Shown piece by piece: positions 14,134-20,882 of a stretch of DNA of 26,204 bases. This DNA comes from an uncultured Collinsella sp. GTDB taxonomy: Bacteria; Actinomycetota; Coriobacteriia; Coriobacteriales; Coriobacteriaceae. Positions within the stretch are counted from its first letter, which is position 1, and every line of letters begins with the position of its first letter. The position numbers and the translations under genes are program-made. Below the pieces are notes generated by a model that ran no database searches, was not told where the DNA came from, and saw nothing but the letters and a program-made list of their open reading frames with translations. The stretch is from NCBI GenBank assembly GCA_959596495.1, contig CAUFXK010000019.1:1-26204 (forward strand), given 5' to 3'.

Positions 14134-15168
14134 ATGCAACTGGCAAATATCGTACGCGAGCGCTGGAAGGGCGTCTTGTTCTGTCTGATCATCGCCATCC
14201 CCGCGACGTTGCTCGGCAAACAGATTGAGGTGGTCGGCGGGCCGGTATTTGCCATCCTCCTTGGCATGGTTCTGGCGCTTGTCTTTCCCAAGAATCGCCG
14301 CGAACAGCTCGTCGCCGGTGTCACCTATACGTCTAAAAAAGTCTTGCAGTACGCGGTTATCCTGCTTGGCTTTGGCATGAACCTCTCGCAGATTCTGTCC
14401 AAGGGCGCCCAGTCGCTGCCGATTATCGTGGCGACGATCTCGACCTCGCTTGTCATCGCCCTCGTGCTCTGCCGCGTTATGAACGTGCCGAGCAAAATCG
14501 CGACACTTGTGGGCGTGGGTTCGTCGATTTGCGGCGGTTCGGCCATCGCTGCGACTGCGCCCGTCATCGATGCCGACGATCGCGAGATTGCCCAAGCCAT
14601 TTCGGTCATCTTCCTGTTTAACGTTATCGCGGCGCTCGTGTTTCCGACGCTCGGCGGCATGCTCGGGCTGACCAACGAGGGCTTTGGCCTGTTTGCCGGC
14701 ACCGCCATCAACGACACCTCGTCCGTAACGGCTGCGGCGAGTGCCTGGGACAGCATGCATCCCGGCGCCAATGTGCTCGAAAGCGCCACAGTGGTTAAGC
14801 TCGCCAGGACGCTGGCCATTATTCCCATTACATTGGCTCTCGCATGCTGGCAGATGCATCTGGCGCGCAAGGCCGGCGGCGACGCCAAAAGCACGTTCTC
14901 GCTTAAACGTGCGTTTCCCATGTTTGTGTTGTTCTTTGTGCTGGCGAGCGTGATCACCACGGTGCTTCAGCTTCCTGCATCTATTACGGCGCCCATCAAG
15001 GAGCTGTCGAAGTTCTTTATTGTGATGGCCATGGCGGCTATTGGCTTTAATACCGATATCGTCGAGCTGGTCAAAAAGGGCGGCAAACCTATCGCATTGG
15101 GCTTTTGCTGCTGGATTGGCATTGCATGCATGAGTTTGGGAATGCAGCACGTGCTGGGAATCTGGTAG
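14134..15168 (+). CDS. YeiH-family putative sulfate exporter (UPF0324)
   Basis: This 344-residue membrane protein has about ten hydrophobic segments. The family signature VGVGSSICGGSAIAATAPVI lies in mid-protein, with GTAINDTSSVTAAA and AIGFNTDI further on, all characteristic of the YeiH (Cons_hypoth698) group. Members are annotated as putative sulfate or sulfite exporters; the substrate is poorly established. The ATG is preceded by GAAGGA with 7-base spacing. The adjacent divergent FCD regulator suggests an organic-acid or small-anion signal. cysE, a sulfur-assimilation gene, is 8 kb away, so a functional link is only speculative. Confidence 0.88.
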   Translation: MQLANIVRERWKGVLFCLIIAIPATLLGKQIEVVGGPVFAILLGMVLALVFPKNRREQLVAGVTYTSKKVLQYAVILLGFGMNLSQILSKGAQSLPIIVATISTSLVIALVLCRVMNVPSKIATLVGVGSSICGGSAIAATAPVIDADDREIAQAISVIFLFNVIAALVFPTLGGMLGLTNEGFGLFAGTAINDTSSVTAAASAWDSMHPGANVLESATVVKLARTLAIIPITLALACWQMHLARKAGGDAKSTFSLKRAFPMFVLFFVLASVITTVLQLPASITAPIKELSKFFIVMAMAAIGFNTDIVELVKKGGKPIALGFCCWIGIACMSLGMQHVLGIW

Positions 15169-15214
15169 AGAAGTAGCTGATTTGCGTGTTGCGTGCTGGC
15201 GAGCGCATTCTCAC

Positions 15215-15309
15215 GGTGGAGCGATAGGAGCTCTTGCGGGTATGGCTTGTCCGCAGGTTGATAGGTCCCGAAGAGCTCTTATCGCCCCGCCAGGATGGCG
15301 ATGCGGGGC
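15215..15309. repeat. Long hairpin with an alternative downstream stem
   Basis: A stem of about 25 bp with a few mismatches joins 15215-15240 to 15267-15291 (block GCGATAGGAGCTCTT with AAGAGCTCTTATCGC). Its 3' arm overlaps GCCCCGC (15284-15290), which can instead pair with GCGGGGC (15303-15309). The two folds exclude each other. It may be the terminator of the YeiH-type gene or a leader of the next gene; no strong T tract is present. The rest of the 266-base gap shows only a TATAGT box near 15344. Confidence 0.5.
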
Positions 15310-15434
15310 AATTCATATACTCGCAGGACGGCGACTTTTGCCCTATAGTGTTTGGTGAGTAATATCGTTCAATTTTGAAACACTCGGTCGTGCGACCGTC
15401 GGCGGTTGCACGTCGCCGCGGACAGGGACAAATC

Positions 15435-16652
15435 ATGGATAGCGATGCCAAGCTGCAGATTCTGATTGAGGCATTGTCCGCAGCCGGAGCATCGGCGCTG
15501 GCAATCGACGAGCGCGGTGGCGTTGTGATCTCGACTATGAGTGACGCGGCGCTCGAGCAGGATATCGCTGCTTTTGTTTCCGAGCGTCTCGCTCGCGTGG
15601 GCGATGGGGCGCGCCTGGTGATGGGCCACGAGGGCGTGCGGTTGAGCTTGACGGTGCGCCCGACGGCCAAGGAGCGCGGAGCGCTTTGGGTGGTCGTGGC
15701 GCATGAGGTGCGCGCCGCTGCGACGCATGCGGGCATCGAGTGGCTCAATGCCGACGAAGTCGAGGCTCGCTACGCGTCGAGCACGTACGGCATCGTCGAA
15801 GACGCGGCGGCGGTCGCTGTCCCCGTACGGGAGAGCTATGCGCGTGGGGTGCCCCTTATGCTCGAGGGCGAGCTGGGCGCGGGGCAGGATCAGATTGCAA
15901 GACGCCTGTACCTGGATGGACCCTATGCCGATCAGCCCTTTGTGTCCGTTGCGCTCGATGAGCTTACGGATCGCGGCTGGCGCCATCTGCTCAAAAGTTC
16001 CGAATCGCCGCTATTCCAAACGGGGCTGACACTTTGTATGGGCGGCTGGCATGCTGTTGGCCCCCAACGTCTGCGCGAGCTCGTGTCCGCAATGATCGAC
16101 ACGGCGCTCGCAACTCGTTGCCATGTGGTGTTGACGGCAAACGATATGCCGGGCGGCGGCGAAAGCGATCAGGCTGCTTTTGTAACCGAGCGTCTGGCCT
16201 GTGCCGTGAGTGTGGCGCCGGCGATTGCCGAGCAGGGCGGCGCGTCGGAAAAGGTTGCGCGCTATCTGGGGTATCTGGCAGATATGTTTAAGACGGGTGC
16301 CCCCATGTTGTCCGCCGCCGCGGCAGAGACGCTCGATGCGTACCGTTGGCCCCGCAATTACCTGCAGCTGCGTGAAGTCTCTGAACGACTCTATATATTA
16401 GTGGGGGCTGGAACGGTGGAGCGTGCCGTGGCGAAAGAGGTGCTTGCCCAGGAGGACGTTATCAAGACCGCGACCTTTGGCGCCCCGGCGCTCGAAAGCG
16501 ATTTGTACATCTTGCGTCCCCTGGCCGATACCGAGCGCGATGTCGCACGGTTGGTTCTGCAGCACCTTCACGGCAACAGGACACGTGCGGCAGAGGTGCT
16601 CGGTATAAGCCGCACGACTTTATGGCGCCTGCTGAAGGACAACGACCGCTGA
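15435..16652 (+). CDS. Fis-type HTH regulator with degenerate sigma-54-activator AAA+ domain
   Basis: This 405-residue cytoplasmic regulator has an N-terminal sensory region (about 1-130), a central region resembling NtrC-type AAA+ activators, and a C-terminal Fis helix-turn-helix (GNRTRAAEVLGISRTTLWRLLK, 380-401). The Walker A position reads GELGAGQDQ (145-153), with Gln in place of the catalytic Lys. PFVSVAL (168-174) matches the PFV.VNC strand, and YRWPRNYLQLREV (303-315) matches the WPGN.REL sensor II. No GAFTGA loop for sigma-54 contact is present. It probably binds DNA without ATP-driven sigma-54 activation, as TyrR-like proteins do. The ATG at 15435 has AGGGAC about 5 bases upstream. 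Targets are unknown; it follows the YeiH-type gene on the same strand. Confidence 0.78.
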   Translation: MDSDAKLQILIEALSAAGASALAIDERGGVVISTMSDAALEQDIAAFVSERLARVGDGARLVMGHEGVRLSLTVRPTAKERGALWVVVAHEVRAAATHAGIEWLNADEVEARYASSTYGIVEDAAAVAVPVRESYARGVPLMLEGELGAGQDQIARRLYLDGPYADQPFVSVALDELTDRGWRHLLKSSESPLFQTGLTLCMGGWHAVGPQRLRELVSAMIDTALATRCHVVLTANDMPGGGESDQAAFVTERLACAVSVAPAIAEQGGASEKVARYLGYLADMFKTGAPMLSAAAAETLDAYRWPRNYLQLREVSERLYILVGAGTVERAVAKEVLAQEDVIKTATFGAPALESDLYILRPLADTERDVARLVLQHLHGNRTRAAEVLGISRTTLWRLLKDNDR

Positions 16653-16735
16653 GCGAGGCGCCGTGACCGCGTGCGGCGCGTGTGATACAGTCCAAAGAAG
16701 CATTGTTTCGATTGTGTTACGGCGTGCGGGGGAGT

Positions 16736-17311
16736 ATGGCGGAGACTTCAAAAACGAACCGAACAAAGCGAAGTGCGGCGCCGGTCGGCCGGCGTACGAC
16801 TTCGCGGACGTGGGGCAAAAGCGCCTCGGGGTTCGACGGCTCGTTCAAGCGCACAAAATATGGCTATCCTTCGGCAAGCGCTCGCTTGGCCATGCAGGCC
16901 GAGTCCTCGTTGTGGGGACGAAGGCGCGTGGTGGGCTCAAAGCTCAAGCACGATGGAACGCTTGGCTACATTAGCCGCGGTGCTGCCCGCCGTAGCGGCC
17001 TCAATCCTGCAGGCTGGCATCGTTACGTGCCGATCGTGGTCGTTGCCGCGATAATCGTCATCGCGCTCGCGGCGCTCGGATATGCCGGCGACGGCGCGAG
17101 TCTGGGCGCGATGTTCAAATCGCCTGAACTTGCGCATGCTGGCACGGAGCTTGTTGAAGGCGCACAAGACCAGACGGGTGTGGCGCCCCAGCGCGGTATG
17201 GTCGCAGCTGCTGCCACCATTGCCGATGCTCAAAAGGACGAAGGCGGGCAAAGCGACGACGCCGATGCGAGTCAGACGAGCGAAACGGCAACAACTCCAT
17301 CGGCAAGATAA
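16736..17311 (+). CDS. Single-pass membrane protein of unknown function
   Basis: I do not recognise this gene. From ATG 16736 it encodes 191 residues: a basic cytoplasmic N-terminal part (about 1-96, rich in Arg, Lys and Ser), one transmembrane helix (97-117, VPIVVVAAIIVIALAALGYAG), and an Ala/Asp/Ser-rich acidic outer tail ending TTPSAR. Charge distribution predicts an N-in topology. The start is uncertain: the G-rich GGGGGAG lies only one base from this ATG, and a GTG at 16682 and other in-frame starts lack ribosome sites. It follows the Fis-type regulator by about 83 bases and may be cotranscribed. Translation with a compositionally ordered layout supports a real gene. Confidence 0.6.
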   Translation: MAETSKTNRTKRSAAPVGRRTTSRTWGKSASGFDGSFKRTKYGYPSASARLAMQAESSLWGRRRVVGSKLKHDGTLGYISRGAARRSGLNPAGWHRYVPIVVVAAIIVIALAALGYAGDGASLGAMFKSPELAHAGTELVEGAQDQTGVAPQRGMVAAAATIADAQKDEGGQSDDADASQTSETATTPSAR

Positions 17312-17355
17312 GTTGCGAGTGGGGCAGCAAATATGGGACGGGGCCTTTCAGCGGG

Positions 17356-17379
17356 TCCGCCGTTCGTTAGAACGGCGGA
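17356..17379. repeat. Hairpin TCCGCCGTTC-N4-GAACGGCGGA, copy 2
   Basis: The arms at 17356-17365 and 17370-17379 are identical to copy 1 at 12961-12984, with loop GTTA. The loop contains the nitroreductase stop codon (17367-17369), and one arm encodes its last residues Pro-Pro-Phe. Confidence 0.7.
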
Positions 17380-17894
17380 ACATACACCACGTTTTCGCGG
17401 CGGGGCTTGGCCTCGGGAAGCGTGCCCTCGGCATAGCCCAGGATGCAGTTGCCAACACCGCGCAGGCTTCCGTCGGCGGACAGACCCCAGCTGGCCAGCA
17501 GCTCCAGGCCCTCGGGCGAATCGAAAACCTCGTGGGCGCGATGAATCCAGCATGAATCAACGCCCAGCGCATAGGCTGCGTTGAGCAGGTTGCCCATGGC
17601 GAGCGAGCCGTCTTCCAGGTGCGTGGGCACGCTGCGGTCGACCAGCACCACCACAACGGTCTTGGCGCCGTAGAAGGGATCTCCCTCTCTGCCCATAACT
17701 TGGGCGTTGAGCTGCGAGAGGCGCTCGACGGTTGCGGGGTCGGTGACGGCGACGAACGTGACCGGCTGGCGTCCCATGCCGCTCGGCGCGTACTGGCCGG
17801 CTTCGATAATGCGTGCGAGCTTCTCGGCCTCGACAGGGCGATCGCTGTATTTGCGGCAGCTGCGGCGGTGGATGAGTGCTTCGATGGTCTCCAT
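17367..17894 (-). CDS. Nitroreductase-family flavoprotein
   Basis: This 175-residue protein belongs to the FMN-dependent nitroreductase family, which reduces nitro compounds, quinones or flavins with NAD(P)H. The N terminus IEALIHRRSCRKYSDRPV holds the FMN phosphate-contacting arginines, APSGMGRQPVTFVAV is the second FMN segment, and NLLNAAYALGVDSCWIHRA and LGYAEG follow as in the short single-domain group. The ATG at 17894 has AGGAGG about 5 bases upstream on the minus strand, so the open extension to 17987 is not used. It is monocistronic and convergent with the unknown membrane protein gene. Its substrate is unknown. Confidence 0.9.
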   Translation of the reverse strand: METIEALIHRRSCRKYSDRPVEAEKLARIIEAGQYAPSGMGRQPVTFVAVTDPATVERLSQLNAQVMGREGDPFYGAKTVVVVLVDRSVPTHLEDGSLAMGNLLNAAYALGVDSCWIHRAHEVFDSPEGLELLASWGLSADGSLRGVGNCILGYAEGTLPEAKPRRENVVYVPPF

Positions 17895-18186
17895 GGGTCC
17901 TCCTGACGTTGGTTTCGATGCCTCGTTCTTACCCGCCGAACCAAAACCGTAATCGCGTAGTCGGCCCCAAACAACGCAAGCTACCAAGTGGAAAAGTTGG
18001 TTTGCATAAAACTTCAGCCAGAATGTGACAAACCGGTGGGATGGTTAAACGTTTTATCCCGTCTACCCTGCGGTTTTTTACCACTTGCCTAAATGATGCG
18101 CGCATAAGCTCTGATAAAGGTTTTACTAAAGGAGCACCAACGTTTATCAACGCGCCATGGTGGCGCCGGGCCAGGAGGTAACTATC

Positions 18187-18477
18187 ATGTTCCAGGCTGG
18201 AGATGTCGTCGAGACCGACTTCGAAGGATTTCTGAAGCTGCTGCGTTCCAAGACGCGCGCTTTCGTGTCGATCAATGATCACGAGTACTACATCACGCAC
18301 ACCGATGGCTATTGGCGTGTTCAGGATTGCGAGGCCCTCAACGATAAGGGCCACTTTACTGACTGCTCCGAGCTGGTCAACACGGTCTGCGAGGTCGTCG
18401 AGCTGCCGTGGATCTGCGGCAAGAGCCTGCACGATAGCTTCTCGGGCGCCACGGTCTACGAGGCCGTTGCTGCCTAA
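18187..18477 (+). CDS. Small conserved-looking protein of unknown function
   Basis: I do not recognise this 96-residue soluble protein. It is acidic, has no signal peptide or membrane segment, and contains four cysteines (RVQDCEAL, FTDCSEL, NTVCEVV and LPWICGK). A strong AGGAGGT (18173-18179) stands 7 bases before the ATG, and a strong terminator follows the stop codon within 30 bases, so it forms an isolated, probably well expressed unit. A small hairpin (GCGCCA/TGGCGC, about 18150-18165) lies just before the ribosome site. A metal-binding or redox role for the cysteines is speculation. Confidence 0.75.
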   Translation: MFQAGDVVETDFEGFLKLLRSKTRAFVSINDHEYYITHTDGYWRVQDCEALNDKGHFTDCSELVNTVCEVVELPWICGKSLHDSFSGATVYEAVAA

Positions 18478-18503
18478 CGGCCAACAACTGATATTCTCTC
18501 GCA

Positions 18504-18539
18504 ACCGCCGGCGCCGCCCCCGCGCCGGCGGTCTTTTTT
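18504..18539 (+). terminator. Rho-independent terminator of the 96-residue protein gene
   Basis: The perfect 11-bp stem ACCGCCGGCGC/GCGCCGGCGGT (18504-18514 and 18522-18532) is followed by C and six T residues. Confidence 0.92.
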
Positions 18540-18588
18540 GTCGATATGCTTATGTAGAGCCGACCATAAACAACGAGCGTATTGACGA

Positions 18589-18640
18589 TAGTCAAAACTC
18601 GGACTAATGTAGAGATATAAATTGGTCAAAACTCGGACTA
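18589..18640. promoter_or_regulatory. Twin operator of the MarR-ABC operon with promoter
   Basis: The 16-base sequence GTCAAAACTCGGACTA occurs twice, at 18591-18606 and 18625-18640, starting 34 bases apart. Each copy holds an inverted repeat (TAGTC-N8-GACTA in the first; GGTC-N8-GACTA in the second). Between them lies an AT-rich -10 candidate (TATAAA, 18616-18621). The first copy covers the -35 region and the second the transcription start, 5 to 17 bases before the start codon. This arrangement is expected for a self-repressing MarR-family dimer. Confidence 0.7.
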
Positions 18641-18656
18641 TCGAATGGTGGGAGAG

Positions 18657-19157
18657 ATGAATAGTGCAGTTAGCCTGGTCGATTTCGACCGGATGCTTAA
18701 CAGGCTTGACCGTATCTATTCGGAGTTCGCGCGTACCTGCGGTCTTTCGGACTGCGCCTACTGGATGCTCGTCGACACGAGTGCAGCGGGCGGAAGCGTT
18801 GCCGTGAGTCGGCTGACGAGTGAATGGTTCTACAGCAAACAGACCATCAATTCGGCGATCAAGACGCTTAGGGCGCGAGGGCTTGCGACGTTGGAGTTTG
18901 CCGAGGGCAGTCGTAAGAACAAGGTTGTGCGATTGACCGAAGAAGGCGTGCGGTTTGCCAAGCGCTACGCGTTACCGGCGCAAAAAGCCGAGCAACAGGC
19001 ATTCGAAGCGCTCGAGCCGTGGGAACAGCGCGAGATCATGCGCCTGGTCGGTAAATTCTCCCATGTTCTGAACGAAGAGTGCGAGGCATTTAAACGGCAA
19101 GTGGCCGCCGAGAACGAGGCTGACGATAAGGGCGAGGGGGACACATGCGACTCTTAA
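18657..19157 (+). CDS. MarR-family transcriptional regulator
   Basis: This protein of about 166 residues is a winged-helix repressor of the MarR family. The core VSRLTSEWFYSKQTINSAIKTLRARGLATLEF is the recognition helix region, followed by the wing SRKNKVVRLTEEG. The C-terminal dimerisation helix runs to an acidic tail. ATG 18657 is taken because of the purine-rich GGTGGGAG before it; ATG 18645, in frame, adds four residues and lacks a ribosome site. The gene overlaps the first ABC exporter gene by 13 bases, so regulator and exporter are one operon. It most likely represses its own operon through the twin operator and is released by a toxic ligand exported by the pump (family-based inference). 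Confidence 0.9.
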   Translation: MNSAVSLVDFDRMLNRLDRIYSEFARTCGLSDCAYWMLVDTSAAGGSVAVSRLTSEWFYSKQTINSAIKTLRARGLATLEFAEGSRKNKVVRLTEEGVRFAKRYALPAQKAEQQAFEALEPWEQREIMRLVGKFSHVLNEECEAFKRQVAAENEADDKGEGDTCDS

Positions 19158-20881
19158 TGAGGTTTATGAGGCCGTACCGCGGTCTGATTGCGGTGACGCT
19201 GTTTGCGGTGCTGATAGATAACGTCGGTACGCTGTTGGTTCCCACGATGCTGGCGAACATGGTCAACACCGGTATTACCACGGGCGATGTCGACTATATT
19301 TTACGTAACGGCCTGTACATGCTTATCGCGACCGGCATGGCCAGCGGCGGCACGGTGCTGGGCTGCTATCTTTCGGCGCGCCTGGCCGCCAACGTGGCCT
19401 GCGATATCCGCAATGCCGTGTACGACAAGTCGCTCGAGCTGTCCGCCAGCGACTTTGAGCGCTTTGGCACGGGTTCGATGATCACACGCTCGCTCAACGA
19501 CATCAACGTGATTCAGCAAGCTGTCCTTCAGACGATTCAGCTGGTGTTGCCGGTGCCATTCTTGGCCGTGGCAGGCATCATTTTTGCTTGGTTCATCGAT
19601 CCCGCCATGGGCACGCTGCTGGGCGTGGTGGTTGCGATCGTGCTGGTGGCGGCGGTCTTTACGGTGGCTAACGCCGCGCCGATTTTTATGCGCCTGCAGA
19701 GCTTTATCGACCGCATGAACGTGGTGCTGCGCGAGAACATCGTGGGCGTGCGCGTCATCCGCGCATTTAACAAGGAGCGCCACGAGGAGCAGCGCCTGGA
19801 CGAGGTGTTTAGCGATTACGCGGCCAACGCCATCAAGGTCAACCACCTGTTTGTGGGCCTCGACAGCTCCAGCTTCTTTTTGATGAACATCGCCGAGGTG
19901 GCGGTGCTGTGGGTGGGCGGCAACCGCGTGGGCGTCCACGCCATGCAAATCGGCAGCATTTCGGCCGTGTTGGAATACGCGATCCTGATTCTTTTCTTTG
20001 TGATGATGGCGCAGATGGTGATTCTGACGCTTCCGCGCGCCGCGGCGTGCCTCAACCGTGCGCAGCAGGTGCTCGAAATCGAGCCGAGCATCGTGGACGG
20101 CAAGGCTACGCTGGGCGACGGGGCGCCTGGGTCCGCAGACGGAGCCGACGCGGTCGCCGTGTTCGATCATATGTCGTTTCGTTTTGACGACGCCGACGAG
20201 GACACGCTGTGCAATCTGAGCTTTACCTGTCGCCGCGGTCAGACGACCGCGATCGTCGGCTCGACGGGCTCGGGCAAATCGACGGTGGCCAAGCTCCTGC
20301 TGCGCTTCCACGATGCCACCAAGGGCGCCATTCGCCTGGACGGCGTTGATCTGCACGACCTTTCGCAAGACGAGATTCGCGGGCGCATTGCCTATGTGCC
20401 GCAAAAGGCATGGCTGTTCTCGGGCACCGTAGCAAGCAATCTGCGCTTTGGCAACGAAGACGCGACTGAGGCCGACATGCTTCATGCGCTCCGGGTTGCC
20501 CAGAGCACCTTTGTGCTCGATCAGCCGCAGGGGCTCGATACCCCGGTGGCGCAGGGCGGCACGAACTTTTCGGGCGGCCAGCGCCAGCGTCTGGCCATCG
20601 CCCGTGCGCTCATGAAGCATGCCGATCTATATATCTTCGATGACAGTTTCTCGGCCCTGGACTTTAAGACCGATGCCGCCCTGCGCCATGCGTTGCAAGA
20701 CGAGACGCGTGACGCTGCGGTGCTCATCATCGCGCAGCGTATCTCGACCATTCTGCATGCCGACCAGATCGTGGTGCTCAGGGATGGCGAGGTCGTGGGC
20801 CTAGGCACGCACGACGAGCTCATGGAAACCTGCGAGGTGTACCGTGCTATCGCGGAATCGCAGATGAAGGGAGGTGAGTAG
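19145..20881 (+). CDS. ABC exporter half-transporter, degenerate-site subunit
   Basis: This 578-residue protein has an N-terminal six-helix exporter domain and a C-terminal nucleotide-binding domain. Walker A is VGSTGSGKST (about 370), the Q-loop is VPQKAW, the signature FSGGQRQRL (about 474) is intact, and Walker B reads YIFDDSFSALDF with Asp in place of the catalytic Glu. The switch residue in IIAQRIST is Gln rather than His. These are the usual changes in the degenerate-site subunit of heterodimeric exporters (TM287, LmrC or BmrC type). The start ATG has AGGGGGA 5 bases upstream inside the marR end. It pairs with the next gene, one base after its stop. Multidrug or peptide efflux is likely; the substrate is unknown. 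Confidence 0.93.
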   Translation: MRLLMRFMRPYRGLIAVTLFAVLIDNVGTLLVPTMLANMVNTGITTGDVDYILRNGLYMLIATGMASGGTVLGCYLSARLAANVACDIRNAVYDKSLELSASDFERFGTGSMITRSLNDINVIQQAVLQTIQLVLPVPFLAVAGIIFAWFIDPAMGTLLGVVVAIVLVAAVFTVANAAPIFMRLQSFIDRMNVVLRENIVGVRVIRAFNKERHEEQRLDEVFSDYAANAIKVNHLFVGLDSSSFFLMNIAEVAVLWVGGNRVGVHAMQIGSISAVLEYAILILFFVMMAQMVILTLPRAAACLNRAQQVLEIEPSIVDGKATLGDGAPGSADGADAVAVFDHMSFRFDDADEDTLCNLSFTCRRGQTTAIVGSTGSGKSTVAKLLLRFHDATKGAIRLDGVDLHDLSQDEIRGRIAYVPQKAWLFSGTVASNLRFGNEDATEADMLHALRVAQSTFVLDQPQGLDTPVAQGGTNFSGGQRQRLAIARALMKHADLYIFDDSFSALDFKTDAALRHALQDETRDAAVLIIAQRISTILHADQIVVLRDGEVVGLGTHDELMETCEVYRAIAESQMKGGE

Positions 20882-20882
20882 C

